Shown piece after piece: positions 45,245 through 54,011 of a stretch of DNA of 64,000 nucleotides (position 1 is the stretch's first letter; every line of letters starts with the position of its first letter). This stretch comes from Bacteroidota bacterium. Its GTDB lineage: Bacteria; Bacteroidota; Bacteroidia; Chitinophagales; Chitinophagaceae. A model generated the notes under the pieces. The model worked only from the letters and a program-made list of their open reading frames with translations. It was not told the origin of the DNA and ran no database searches. The stretch lies in the NCBI GenBank assembly GCA_030706685.1, contig JAUZOA010000007.1, positions 51,579 to 115,578 of the forward strand, in the 5' to 3' direction. A program made the translations under genes and the position numbers.

Positions 45245-45754
45245 TTAAAGAAATCCTCCTTTCTCATCTGTTTTTACTCTTATCCTTTTGTCGCCGTTTT
45301 CCAATAAGAGTTTGTAAACCTTTTTTCCACCCTCTGATTCGGAATATTGTACCACGTAAACATCCTTCGAAATGGCCCAGCCAGGAAATCTTGTGGTCAC
45401 CGATTTTCTTACACCGGGCGGCAGGGCCACATTTTTAAACTTTTCTGCGGTGTGTAAGATTTTTCCATTCTGATCATACACTGCAAGTATTTCTCCATCG
45501 GGGATAAAAAAGGAAATGAAATAATTATCATATTCCTCTTCGTAATATTCTGAATTTTTTACGTCGAAAGCTGCGGCCCGCCTTTGAAGCAAATTGACCG
45601 GCTGCGCTGCATTAGTATCCGAGATGGATTTAATGTACTTATAATTGGTAGCAACTATCCTGACTTCAGGCAATGTTACTTCCTGCGAAAAAGATGGTAT
45701 GTTCAACACCATACTGCATGCAGAAATAACCAATATTATTTTTAATTTTTTCAT
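45245..45754 (-). CDS. Secreted PepSY-like protein
   Basis: 169 residues. Signal peptide (1-23, ending PSFSQ), then EVTLPEVRIVATNYKYIKSI and a body with YDNYFISFFIPDGEILAVYDQNGKILHTAEKFKNVALPPGVRKSVTTRFPGW, followed by YKLLLENGDKRIRVKTDEKGGFL. The repeated beta-alpha pattern fits the PepSY-like/BLIP-like fold (PF11396 type) of small periplasmic proteins. Homologues are often misnamed as enzymes. The role is unknown, possibly inhibitor-like. It is monocistronic, ending at a terminator that carries element A copy 4. Confidence 0.65.
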   Translation of the reverse strand: MKKLKIILVISACSMVLNIPSFSQEVTLPEVRIVATNYKYIKSISDTNAAQPVNLLQRRAAAFDVKNSEYYEEEYDNYFISFFIPDGEILAVYDQNGKILHTAEKFKNVALPPGVRKSVTTRFPGWAISKDVYVVQYSESEGGKKVYKLLLENGDKRIRVKTDEKGGFL

Positions 45755-46070
45755 GTTATTAATTTTAATTTAATAATTGATATTATAATTTTAAGTTGCA
45801 TACTGCATTTTGTAGCTGAAGTTAAAAATGCATCAATGGAAAATAAATGATGCCTATCAGCGTTTGCAGTGACTGACATCATTTACCAGGAATCGTTGGC
45901 TGATCAACAATTTAAAACTATCTGATCCGATAACGCCGTACTATCTTGTTTTTAAATAGAAGATTAAGATTGATCGTTCATATTTTTTTTATCTGCTGAA
46001 ATGTAAAAAATGGAAATACCAGGGAGAATAAAAGATAGTAATCAACCTGATTATTCATAAAGCCTGCTCC
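45755..46070. other. AT-rich divergent promoter region, no gene
   Basis: A 316-bp spacer between divergent genes. The first 60 bp are made almost only of A and T (ttaattttaatttaataattgatattataatttt). It should hold both promoters; no clear -33/-7 pair or operator was identified. Confidence 0.35.
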
Positions 46071-49000
46071 ATGATGTTTAAAATAAAATGCAATACCGAT
46101 AAGTCATTGCGGTATCGACCCTGCATGCTTATATATGTTATAGTAACTGTCGTTCTCCACGCACAATTGCAGGCACAGGAAATTACGGCCGGATACAGAG
46201 AGGGTTTTATAAATCCACCTGTTTCTGCCAGGCCAAGAACCTGGTGGCATTGGACCCGAAGTAATATCACTAAAGAAGGAATAACAAAGGACCTGGAATG
46301 GATGAAACGCATCGGGATTGCAGGGTTTCAACTCAGTGATGTTGCTGCTGGTGGCGGGCAAACGGTAAATAATCCTCTTGTGTTCGGATCACCCGAATGG
46401 CTGGATGCGGTGCGCTTCAGCGCTTCAGAAGCAGAACGCCTGGGACTGGAAATGTCCATATTCAGTTCGGCTGGCTGGAGCCTGGCGGGTGGTCCATGGG
46501 TAAAGCCCGAAGAAGCGATGAAGAAATTAGTATGGAGTGAAGTGACTATTACAGGTGGAACGAACTTTACGGGTAAGCTGCCACAGCCTCCTGCCGCCAT
46601 TGGCCCGATAAGAAATCTATCGGCCCCCGGCAATGCAGCAGGTTTTTACAGGGATTGTGCAGTAATAGCGTTCCCTGCATTGCCCGACGAAACAAATCAG
46701 CCCGACAATCTTCCTTTAGTGACTTCCAATAAAGGTTCTATCAATGCCGAAGCATTACTCGATGACGATCTTAATACTGCAATCACGATAAACGATGGAG
46801 GTAAGCCGGGTACCACCTGGATACAATTTACCTACACAAAGGCCATCCATGCAAAGGCTTTATCTATTGCAAGCCGTCGCGGAATACCTTTCGGAAGATT
46901 AATGGCGAGTACTGACGGAACGAACTATGATATTCTTGTCACGTTGCCGGGAAAGTCAGGATACCGCGGCAGTACAGTAAGGACATACTCGTTTCCTGAA
47001 GTTACCGCAAGATTTTTCCGTGTTGAATTAACTGCCGCTTCCTTCAAACCGGCCGAGGTTATTTCTGAAATAACTACCGCTCCCGATACTGCGTACCAGC
47101 TTAGTGAACTCAAATTACTTACAAGTGCAAGAGTGAATCGCTGGGAAGACAAAGCAGGTTTCAATTTCCTGTTCGAATACGAATCAGTGGCAACACCGGA
47201 AAACGGCGACGCCATACCGCAATCGGGAATCATTGACCTTACTGCAAAAATGAATGACGACGGCAATTTAAACTGGGAAGCGCCCCCGGGGAAATGGACG
47301 ATCATGCGTTTTGGTTATTCTTTAACCGGCGCAAAAAATCGTCCCGCCGTACCAACAGGCCTGGGCTATGAAGCCGATAAGCTAAGTAAGAAACATATAG
47401 AATCTTACCTGCAGGGTTATACAACCCCCTTGATGAAAACATTAGGCAGCCTGTATGGGAGCCGGCTGCAATACATGATGCTTGACAGTTGGGAAGCCGG
47501 TATCCAGAATTGGACAGATGAAATGCCCGCTGAATTTCAGAAACGAAGAGGATATGATTTAAAAGTTTTTTTGCCGGTGCTGTCCGGGCGTGTAGTGGAA
47601 AGCGCCGCCATAAGCGACCGGTTCCTTTGGGATTTCAGGCGTACGTTAGTAGATATGTTTGCAGAGAACTTTTATGGAACCGTTACTGCATTCCTGCATA
47701 AACAAGGCATTAAAACTTATGGAGAAGCGGGAGGTGTTTCATTGGAAAGTATGGAAGATGCTTTGCTTAATAAAAAAAATGTGGATATTCCAATGGGCGA
47801 GTTCTGGGTAAAAGATCTGCATCCTTCTTCCATGTATTATGAAGATATTCGGGGAGCCGCATCGGCCGGGCATATTTATGGTAAAAATATTATTGCCGCC
47901 GAATCCTTTACTGGGGGCAATTATGAATCTCCCTACACCCTTAAGAAAATAAGCGATTACTGGTTTACCCAGGGAATAAACCGGCTCGTATTTCATACTT
48001 CGGCGCATCAGCCATTGGATACGAAGCCTGGCAATACGATGGTTGGAACGCATATTAACCGGAATATCACCTGGGCAGAACAGGCAACACCTTTTGTGAG
48101 ATATCTTTCAAGAATTTCTTACCTGTTGCAGAAGGGCCGGTATGTTGCTGATATTGCTTACCTGCTCAATGAAGGAGCTCCTTCCACCATGCCTTTCTGG
48201 GGAGCGGGCCTTCAACCAGCCAAACCGGAGGGTTATGAATCTGATTACGTAAATGCGGATGTGATTGTAAACCGGATGTCGGCCGATACTTCCGGAAGAA
48301 TTGTATTGCCGGACGGAATGAGTTATTCTGTATTGGTGTTGCCCAACACTAACCAGATGACTTTGCCGGTGCTGCAGAAAATAAAGGAACTGGTTAATAA
48401 CGGAGTAACGATAGTTGGACCTAAACCCATCGCTGTTCCGGGACTCAGTGATTATCCATCTTCTCAGCACATGCTGAATAAGATTGCCGAAGAAATATGG
48501 GGCGATCTTGATGGGGTGAGTCGCACCCGGCGAAGTGTTGGCAAAGGACAGGTAATCTGGGGAATGCCCCTTAGCAATGTAATGGCATCTCTTAAGATTG
48601 CTCCGGACTTAGCCTTCAGCAAACCACTTGACGGTGAATTATCATGGATACACCGGAAAGATGGAGAGACTGATATTTACTTTCTTGTTAATCGCAGCGA
48701 TCAGCCGCAGGAATATACGGTCAGGTTCAGGATTTCCGAAAAGGAACCCGAGCTATGGCACCCGGATAATGGTAATATGGAACCGGCTTCGTATAAGATC
48801 CAGGGTGATAAAACAGTATTGTCACTCCGTTTGGAAGAGCATGAATCGGTATTTGTGCTGTTTAATAAGAAAACCCCTTTATTATCGCGCAACCTGCCGG
48901 GTCATCAATACCAGGAACTGATGAGTATTACCGGGCCATGGAAAATTAACTTCCCCGAAAATTCAGGTGCTCCGGCTTCTATTGCGCCGGACAGTCTTTT

Positions 49001-49415
49001 CTCGTGGACAAACCATGCAGATGAAGGAGTAAAATATTTTTCAGGAACGGCTTCCTACAGCAAATCATTCGAGCTCAAAAAAGATCCGGGCAGATCAAGA
49101 GTATTTCTCGACCTGGGAAAAGTTGGAGATATTGCCGAAATAATATTGAACGGGAAAAAATTGGATACGCTGTGGAAGCCTCCTTATCGAATAGACGTTA
49201 CCGGTGCGTTGCAAAAAGGAAAAAACCAGTTGCAGGTAAAGGTCACCAATGAATGGACGAACCGCCTGGCAGGAGATAAAGAAGCGCCGACGGGCAAAAA
49301 AGTGCTTCCTTTTTATATCAACCCGTTTGGAGGATCGTACCAGCTCACTGATTCGGGATTAATGGGGCCGGTAAAATTGCTGACGCTTACCGATATCTCT
49401 CGTCAAAGGAAGTAG
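46071..49415 (+). CDS. Glycoside hydrolase, GH106-like (alpha-L-rhamnosidase type)
   Basis: 1114 residues. A signal peptide lies at about 19-36 (MLIYVIVTVVLHAQLQAQ), so a start at 46125 is also possible. RPRTWWHWTRSNITKEGITKDLEWMKRIGIAGFQLSDV is the GH106 N-terminal signature; the TIM-barrel region includes YMMLDSWEAGIQNWTDEMPAEFQKRRGYD and GEAGGVSLESMEDALLN. An acid-rich middle and a C-terminal galactose-binding-like sandwich (GDIAEIILNGKKLDTLWKPPYRIDVT) follow. It probably removes rhamnose from plant polysaccharides in the periplasm. No SusCD pair or other glycosidase adjoins it. Confidence 0.8.
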   Translation: MMFKIKCNTDKSLRYRPCMLIYVIVTVVLHAQLQAQEITAGYREGFINPPVSARPRTWWHWTRSNITKEGITKDLEWMKRIGIAGFQLSDVAAGGGQTVNNPLVFGSPEWLDAVRFSASEAERLGLEMSIFSSAGWSLAGGPWVKPEEAMKKLVWSEVTITGGTNFTGKLPQPPAAIGPIRNLSAPGNAAGFYRDCAVIAFPALPDETNQPDNLPLVTSNKGSINAEALLDDDLNTAITINDGGKPGTTWIQFTYTKAIHAKALSIASRRGIPFGRLMASTDGTNYDILVTLPGKSGYRGSTVRTYSFPEVTARFFRVELTAASFKPAEVISEITTAPDTAYQLSELKLLTSARVNRWEDKAGFNFLFEYESVATPENGDAIPQSGIIDLTAKMNDDGNLNWEAPPGKWTIMRFGYSLTGAKNRPAVPTGLGYEADKLSKKHIESYLQGYTTPLMKTLGSLYGSRLQYMMLDSWEAGIQNWTDEMPAEFQKRRGYDLKVFLPVLSGRVVESAAISDRFLWDFRRTLVDMFAENFYGTVTAFLHKQGIKTYGEAGGVSLESMEDALLNKKNVDIPMGEFWVKDLHPSSMYYEDIRGAASAGHIYGKNIIAAESFTGGNYESPYTLKKISDYWFTQGINRLVFHTSAHQPLDTKPGNTMVGTHINRNITWAEQATPFVRYLSRISYLLQKGRYVADIAYLLNEGAPSTMPFWGAGLQPAKPEGYESDYVNADVIVNRMSADTSGRIVLPDGMSYSVLVLPNTNQMTLPVLQKIKELVNNGVTIVGPKPIAVPGLSDYPSSQHMLNKIAEEIWGDLDGVSRTRRSVGKGQVIWGMPLSNVMASLKIAPDLAFSKPLDGELSWIHRKDGETDIYFLVNRSDQPQEYTVRFRISEKEPELWHPDNGNMEPASYKIQGDKTVLSLRLEEHESVFVLFNKKTPLLSRNLPGHQYQELMSITGPWKINFPENSGAPASIAPDSLFSWTNHADEGVKYFSGTASYSKSFELKKDPGRSRVFLDLGKVGDIAEIILNGKKLDTLWKPPYRIDVTGALQKGKNQLQVKVTNEWTNRLAGDKEAPTGKKVLPFYINPFGGSYQLTDSGLMGPVKLLTLTDISRQRK

Positions 49416-49531
49416 CCTTATTTAATAAAGGCAAAAGGTAACACCAACAATAATCCGCCGGCAATACAGAATGGTGTAGTTGGAGTATTGACTGATTCTT
49501 ATTTTTCGATTGTTGGTGCCTCTTAGCTCAT

Positions 49532-49699
49532 TTAATTTAATAGCGCTAACCTGCGACGAAGCTCTTCCATTGCCAGGCTTTTGGCAACGATTCTATTGTT
49601 TTCATCAGGAGGTTGTAGGGAATATAATTTAAAGAGTAGTGACTTATCGTTCCAGGGCGCCCCGGTTCTTCCATCCCGCCCCCGAAAAATTGAGAACTT
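49532..49699 (-). pseudogene. Gene fragment of unknown identity
   Basis: A 55-codon minus-strand frame open after a TGA at 49700-49702 reads KFSIFRGRDGRTGAPWNDKS, then LLFKLYSLQPPDENNRIVAK, then SLAMEELRRRLALLN and stop. It has coding-like composition and no start codon, so it may be the tail of a lost gene. CACCAACAAT (49442-49451) and ATTGTTGGTG (49509-49518) form an inverted repeat just beyond its stop. I do not recognise the protein family. Confidence 0.35.
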
Positions 49700-49792
49700 T
49701 CATATCCGGCCTTGACCTTAATCATCATGCAGGGTGAAATATGGCTTTAGATTTATTCAATAAGTATTACAATTTAAATAGCGGGATAGAAA

Positions 49793-50098
49793 ATGAAAAA
49801 AAAGCAATTCATCGGCGGTATTTTATCACTCATCGTTCCGGGCTTAGGTCAAATCTACCGGGGTGAGAGCAATAAAGGTGCGGCTATCCTGGCTGCTGCG
49901 ATAATAATAGGGAATTTAAATATCATCATATTACCACTTATTGCAATAGCAAAACCTGGTCTTCCTGCAGGTAGTTCAGAAGTGGCACTTTGGGCCTATT
50001 GGATACCCAGGATCGTGCACGATGTTGTATCATTTTGGAGCATTATATTTTGGATTTGGGCGATTGCGGATGCATTTAGTTTGCCCAAAAAGACTTAA
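49793..50098 (+). CDS. Small membrane protein, TM2/DUF5683-like
   Basis: 101 residues. SLIVPGLGQIYRGESNKGAAILAAA is the VPGLGQIY turn-plus-helix found in TM2 and DUF5683 proteins; two to three hydrophobic helices follow (about 25-47 and 70-93), with a basic C-terminus (PKKT). It probably sits in the inner membrane with a short loop. The function is unknown. It begins 52 codons of AT-rich DNA after the preceding remnant and has no operon partner. Confidence 0.65.
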   Translation: MKKKQFIGGILSLIVPGLGQIYRGESNKGAAILAAAIIIGNLNIIILPLIAIAKPGLPAGSSEVALWAYWIPRIVHDVVSFWSIIFWIWAIADAFSLPKKT

Positions 50099-50145
50099 TA
50101 AGAAACCGGGACAGCGATACTCCGGCTCTTCGCGTCTGCGACTGG

Positions 50146-50191
50146 TTTCTTTGATTTCGAATTACCGCCGGGCGAGACGTCGTCGGGAAAG
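50146..50191. repeat. Dispersed repeat element B, copy 4
   Basis: TTTCTTTGATTTCGAATTAC then CGCCGGGCGAGACGTCGTCGG and GAAAGAGG; the GGAGACTCGTGGGAGAAAG block follows at about 50203. The first block is the most diverged of the four copies. Confidence 0.65.
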
Positions 50192-50310
50192 AGGTCGAAA
50201 ATTGGAGACTCGTGGGAGAAAGAAAAAGTTCAATAGTAGTACACAGCCGGGCATTTAACGTCAAGCCGCCCTATTGCAAATACCCTGTTAGCGATACGGC
50301 TTTTTTCGCC

Positions 50311-51309
50311 TTAATCAGAAATCATTTTAATTGTATGCAACCATCTTTCAACCAATTTTTCCCAATCAGCGACTGGTAGTTCAGACCAATCAGGAATTTT
50401 TTGTGCAGATTCATTTAAGCCAAATGCGTGTCCACCCTCTGCGTAAATATGATACTCGGTGGAAACACCAGCTTTTTTTAGAGCGATATAATATACTAAT
50501 GAGTTTTGAACACTGTCAACAGGGTCATTGCCTGCTTGCAATAAAAACATTGGAGGAGTATTGCTGTCAACTGGAAGGGTCTTGTTTAGCTCGTAAGGAT
50601 TATCGGTGTGAAAGGTCATATGCCCCGGATACATTGCTATTCCAAAATTTGGTCTGCAACTCACTTCGTCAATTTCATCCATTACCGAATAGGCTCTCTT
50701 TCTATAATGGGTACTCACATCAGCAACTAAATGTCCGCCCGCTGAAAATCCCATTACTCCAATTTTATCAGGGTCAATATTCCATTCTTTAGCCCGAAAC
50801 CGGATTAAACCCATTGCTCTTTGTGCGTCTTGCAATGCAAGAGGTTTTATTGGATCTTTTTCACAATCGCAATCTTTGTCATAATGAGGTCCGGAAGCAG
50901 GAACCCTGTATTTTAAAAGTATGCCTGTTACTCCGATGGAAGCCAGCCATTCACATATTTCCGAACCTTCGAGTTCAATGGCAAGTTTATTGTACCCGCC
51001 CCCGGGAAATACAATTACAGCGGTTCCGGTATTTTTCTCTTTAGGAGAATAAACCGTTATAGTTGGCTTTGAAACATTACTTACCATTCCGTCGTTATAA
51101 GTTTCTGTTCCTTTTATGAGTTCAGAATCAGGAATAGATTTTGACCAAATGGGCACTTCTTTACTTGCGATTGAAGACTCGGATGCTTTTGTTTGAAATG
51201 TTTGTTTTTCCTGCTTATGAGTTTGTTGTCCGCAGGAAAGTATGCTGAAGCCAATTAATGGAATCAAAAAAATAGGTTTAACCGGAGTATTAATTTTAGA
51301 TAGTTTCAT
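50311..51309 (-). CDS. Secreted alpha/beta-hydrolase (esterase), lipoprotein
   Basis: 332 residues. A lipobox at FSILSC gives Cys26. The alpha/beta-hydrolase fold carries the oxyanion motif VFPGGGYNKLA, nucleophile elbow GFSAGG, a late Asp in AGNDPVDSV and His in YAEGGHAFGL, so a complete Ser-Asp-His triad. The closest described type is the BD-FAE/acetylxylan-esterase-like group that removes acetyl or feruloyl groups from plant polysaccharide. It is monocistronic and lies near the GH106 gene, which would fit hemicellulose or pectin breakdown, but no transporter is adjacent. Confidence 0.82.
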   Translation of the reverse strand: MKLSKINTPVKPIFLIPLIGFSILSCGQQTHKQEKQTFQTKASESSIASKEVPIWSKSIPDSELIKGTETYNDGMVSNVSKPTITVYSPKEKNTGTAVIVFPGGGYNKLAIELEGSEICEWLASIGVTGILLKYRVPASGPHYDKDCDCEKDPIKPLALQDAQRAMGLIRFRAKEWNIDPDKIGVMGFSAGGHLVADVSTHYRKRAYSVMDEIDEVSCRPNFGIAMYPGHMTFHTDNPYELNKTLPVDSNTPPMFLLQAGNDPVDSVQNSLVYYIALKKAGVSTEYHIYAEGGHAFGLNESAQKIPDWSELPVADWEKLVERWLHTIKMISD

Positions 51310-51580
51310 TTTGGATGTTGGTGTCGCATAAGATGACCGCTGACGTTCGGGGCTTGCCGCAGGGCTGGTATTTTATCACTGTCCGTCCGGCAACTGAAGC
51401 CGATTGAAAAACTGAAGTTAACAACTAAAAGCCAAATAGAATCCGGTCAAGTCCGATATTAGTTGATAGTAGTACAACAGCCGATTGTTATTCCGTCCGC
51501 CAGCCTTGCGGCAAACCTTTTGTTGTGCGTTCGTGCTACTCTTGTAACAGAAGCGTCGCCTGTTAATTTGCGAATTTAAA

Positions 51581-52015
51581 TTATTGAGGCATTCCTTTTC
51601 CCTCGTTGATAAACTTTACCAGGCTCTTTGTTACATGCTCTGTCCAACCCACTTTGCAATCTTCGTAACATTCAAACGAAGAAATTAAACCTAAATGGGT
51701 AAAGTCAATTTGTGTTGCATTTTTCTTTTCAGAAATTTCAAAAACAACATCCGTTTCGTTCCATTCTTTTTTGCTCTTTATCCATTCAAGATTGCAGTCG
51801 GTTACTTTCCATACCACTTTTTTGTTTGGCACTAATTCAGTGATTTGAAAGTCAACCCAGGTTGTCCCAAAATCAACTGTGAATTTGTCGTTCAACTTTT
51901 CGGATTTGCCCTTTACTTTCTTTGCCCACCACTTGTTTACCTGATTGATTTTTTTTACTGCTTCTTCTGCGGAACCATTTACCTTAATTGTTGTGTGAAA
52001 ACTTTTTTTTGCCAT
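51581..52015 (-). CDS. SRPBCC/AHSA1-family protein 4 of operon
   Basis: 144 residues. FHTTIKVNGSAEEAVKKINQVNKWWAKKVKGKSEKLNDKFTVDFG, then DFQITELVPNKKVVWKVTDC and a C-terminal helix WTEHVTKSLVKFINEG are typical of the START-like SRPBCC (AHSA1) fold, a hydrophobic cup that binds lipids, steroid-like molecules or client proteins. It is the last gene of the operon, 29 bp after its paralogue, and is not followed by another gene. Catalysis is not expected; a ligand-binding role is inferred. Confidence 0.75.
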   Translation of the reverse strand: MAKKSFHTTIKVNGSAEEAVKKINQVNKWWAKKVKGKSEKLNDKFTVDFGTTWVDFQITELVPNKKVVWKVTDCNLEWIKSKKEWNETDVVFEISEKKNATQIDFTHLGLISSFECYEDCKVGWTEHVTKSLVKFINEGKGMPQ

Positions 52016-52044
52016 TGTTTATAGTTTTAATTGATTGAAGTTTA

Positions 52045-52488
52045 TTACCGTTGTTTAAAATCTCCTTTGCCTGTAGTGAAATAGGAAAACAAACTTCTCG
52101 TAATCCAGTGTGTCCATCCAAACTCACAATCTTTGTAGCACTCAATATCAGGTGTTAAACCCTCATGCGTAAAATTCAAAGTAGTTGTTCCGTTGTTTTC
52201 AGTAAAGTCAAAAATCAATTTTGTATTCAGCCATTCTTTTTTGTCAGAATACCAGGGCATGTTGCAATCGGTAACTAACCAAACAATTTTTTTGCCGGGG
52301 ATTAATTCTGCAACTGTCAAGTTAAAGAATGAATCGCCTCCCATCTTTATCACAAACTTGTCGTGCAGTTTTTCGGCGTTTCCGTTACAGGTTACTCCCC
52401 ACCATTCTACAATCTTGCTGATTTTTTTGATTGCCTCACTTGCACTAATGTTTGCAGTAATACTGCGACTGAAATTTTTTCTTTCCAT
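52045..52488 (-). CDS. SRPBCC/AHSA1-family protein 3 of operon
   Basis: 147 residues. FSRSITANISASEAIKKISKIVEWWGVTCNGNAEKLHDKFVIKMG, LTVAELIPGKKIVWLVTDC and the C-terminal FGWTHWITRSLFSYF align along the full length with its two downstream and upstream neighbours, indicating tandem duplication. The cup-like START fold would bind a small hydrophobic ligand. The gene starts 18 bp after the preceding paralogue. Its length is normal for the family and no residue is obviously missing. Confidence 0.75.
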   Translation of the reverse strand: MERKNFSRSITANISASEAIKKISKIVEWWGVTCNGNAEKLHDKFVIKMGGDSFFNLTVAELIPGKKIVWLVTDCNMPWYSDKKEWLNTKLIFDFTENNGTTTLNFTHEGLTPDIECYKDCEFGWTHWITRSLFSYFTTGKGDFKQR

Positions 52489-52506
52489 TTTATAAATAAT
52501 TTGTTG

Positions 52507-52956
52507 TTATACAAAAAAGTGCGGTTTGTCATCAGTAATAAAGTAAAATAGGTAAGTCTTAATAACAGTGTTCCATCCTTCGTGACACAACGAGTAGCAC
52601 TCCTTTTCAGGAACAAGTCCTTCGTGTGTAAAGTGAAGAACTGTTTTATCACCTTTTGCGGTTATCTCAAAAATCATTTTGGTATTTTTCCATTCGTGCT
52701 TGTCCTTTTGAAGCCAGTGAAGTGTACTTTCGCTAACAAACCACACAATTTTTTTATCGGGAATAACTTCAATCAATTTCTGTTTTGAGTAATGAGCATT
52801 GGGATGATGAATGACAAATTCATCATTCAATTTTTTACTGCTTCCTTCTAAGTCCTTGCCTGCCCACCATTTCGCAACATCGTTGGTAATGCTCTTGAAA
52901 ACACGTTGCGGAGATTTTGCAACTTCAATCGTTACTGTAAAACTTTTATTTTCCAT
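52507..52956 (-). CDS. SRPBCC/AHSA1-family protein 2 of operon
   Basis: 149 residues. FTVTIEVAKSPQRVFKSITNDVAKWWAGKDLEGSSKKLNDEFVIHH, then KLIEVIPDKKIVWFVSESTL and a terminal helix. It resembles the flanking copies (NDVAKWW, KLNDEF, IEVIPDKKIVW) but differs enough to imply old duplication or separate acquisition. START-like ligand-binding fold, function unknown. It begins 21 bp after the previous gene. Confidence 0.75.
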   Translation of the reverse strand: MENKSFTVTIEVAKSPQRVFKSITNDVAKWWAGKDLEGSSKKLNDEFVIHHPNAHYSKQKLIEVIPDKKIVWFVSESTLHWLQKDKHEWKNTKMIFEITAKGDKTVLHFTHEGLVPEKECYSLCHEGWNTVIKTYLFYFITDDKPHFFV

Positions 52957-52977
52957 TTTGTAAAAAGGAATTGGAAT

Positions 52978-53415
52978 TTATTTCTCTTTCCCATTCATAA
53001 TAAAGTTGTAAAACATCTCTTTGAGAGTCATATCACATATCGTAACTAATCTGTCGTATTCATCCTCAAAGACAACTCCATCATAAGTAATTGAGATGAG
53101 AGTATTGTCGCCTTTGGCTGCTAATTCAAAAATCATTTTTGAACCGCTCCAATCATAACCATCAGTTTTGCGAATGGCTTCTGTTGCCATCCATGCGAGT
53201 TTTTTGTCTGGTAAAAATTCAATCACCTTATTTTTAGAGTAATGTGAATCACCTGTTTTGAAAATGAACTCACCATTGAGTTTGACATCTTCTCCTTCAA
53301 AATCTTCAGGCCACCATTTTTTGAGATTAGTAAGATGATTGAAGACTTCTTGTGGATATTTTGGAAGTTCAATAGCCACCGAATAGGTTACTGTCTTGTA
53401 TTTTTTGTTTACCAT
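52978..53415 (-). CDS. SRPBCC/AHSA1-family protein 1 of operon
   Basis: 145 residues. YKTVTYSVAIELPKYPQEVFNHLTNLKKWWPEDFEGEDVKLNGEF, then VIEFLPDKKLAWMATEA and a terminal helix LVTICDMTLKEMFYNFI. Shares NLKKWW, KLNGEF and a VIE-LPDKKLAW block with the next three genes. Its start lies 14 bp beyond the end of the YciI pseudogene. The biochemical role is unknown, with a ligand-binding START fold expected. Confidence 0.75.
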   Translation of the reverse strand: MVNKKYKTVTYSVAIELPKYPQEVFNHLTNLKKWWPEDFEGEDVKLNGEFIFKTGDSHYSKNKVIEFLPDKKLAWMATEAIRKTDGYDWSGSKMIFELAAKGDNTLISITYDGVVFEDEYDRLVTICDMTLKEMFYNFIMNGKEK

Positions 53416-53429
53416 TTTGTTTTTATAAT

Positions 53430-53689
53430 TTATAACATAGTATCGTTCAGGTCACGAATAGTGAATGACTTTACAAGTCCTTCAAGTATGAACGGGTCTT
53501 CTTTTACAAATTCTGCTGCTGCTGCTGTACGGGTTCTGAAAATTGCCATATTCCCTCTGTCGGCAAAGGGGCTTATGCCAATTACTTTACCTTTTTCTAT
53601 TTATCCACAATTGCTTTGTGTCTTGGATAAGCACGCATAATTGTTTCCATCATTGCTCCCGATGGTTCGTCTATAACTACCGCTTTCAT
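53430..53689 (-). pseudogene. YciI-family protein gene with one frameshift
   Basis: The first 30 codons read MKAVVIDEPSGAMMETIMRA then YPRHKAIVDK and stop. A +1/-1 frame change at about 53590 rescues IEKGKVIGISPFADRGNMAI, FRTRTAAAAEFVKEDPFIL, EGLVKSFTIRDLNDTML and stop at 53430. KxxVIGxxPFADRGNMAIF and EDPFILEGLVKSF are YciI hallmarks. The span of 260 bases is one short of 261, so a single lost base explains it. It overlaps the ArsR stop by four bases. It could be a sequencing error rather than a real lesion. Confidence 0.7.
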
Positions 53690-54009
53690 TTTTTTGATCT
53701 GTTGTTTAAAATGTCTTGCAATTTTTGAAGTTTTTTTGTCCAGAATTTATCAAAGTAGTTAATGAAGTCCTGCAATTCATTAAAACCGTCTTGTTTTAAA
53801 ACGCAGTGTCGTTCTCTGCCAATGCCTGTAATTGTAATGAAACCAGCGTTGTAAAGAATTTTAACATGCTTTGAAACGGCAGGACGGCTCATGTCAAAAT
53901 TTTCCGCCAAAGAATTTATTGTCATACTGTCCTTTGAAAGCATCATTAACATTTGTCTACGGCTTGGGTCAGCAATTACCTGGAATGCATCAAGTGTTTG
54001 AGTGCTCAT
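53686..54009 (-). CDS. ArsR-family winged-helix transcriptional regulator
   Basis: 107 residues from ATG 54009, with the usual N-terminus MSTQTLDAFQVIADPSRRQML. Helix-turn-helix INSLAENFDMSRPAVSKHVKIL and wing ITITGIGRERHCVLK match ArsR/HTH_20-type repressors that accompany AHSA1 genes. It has no cysteine metal box, so it probably senses an organic ligand or its partner protein rather than a metal. It starts 2 bp after the AHSA1 stop and overlaps the YciI remnant. It most likely represses its own operon through the palindromes at 54440-54483. Confidence 0.88.
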   Translation of the reverse strand: MSTQTLDAFQVIADPSRRQMLMMLSKDSMTINSLAENFDMSRPAVSKHVKILYNAGFITITGIGRERHCVLKQDGFNELQDFINYFDKFWTKKLQKLQDILNNRSKK

Positions 54010-54011
54010 GG

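Noticed and set aside
46071..49415. GH106 gene as part of the SusCD locus
   Set aside because: It is 10 kb from the last SusD, separated by unrelated genes and terminators.
50022..50258. Open frame overlapping the small membrane protein and element B
   Set aside because: Arg-rich, low-complexity translation running through the repeat; no family resemblance.
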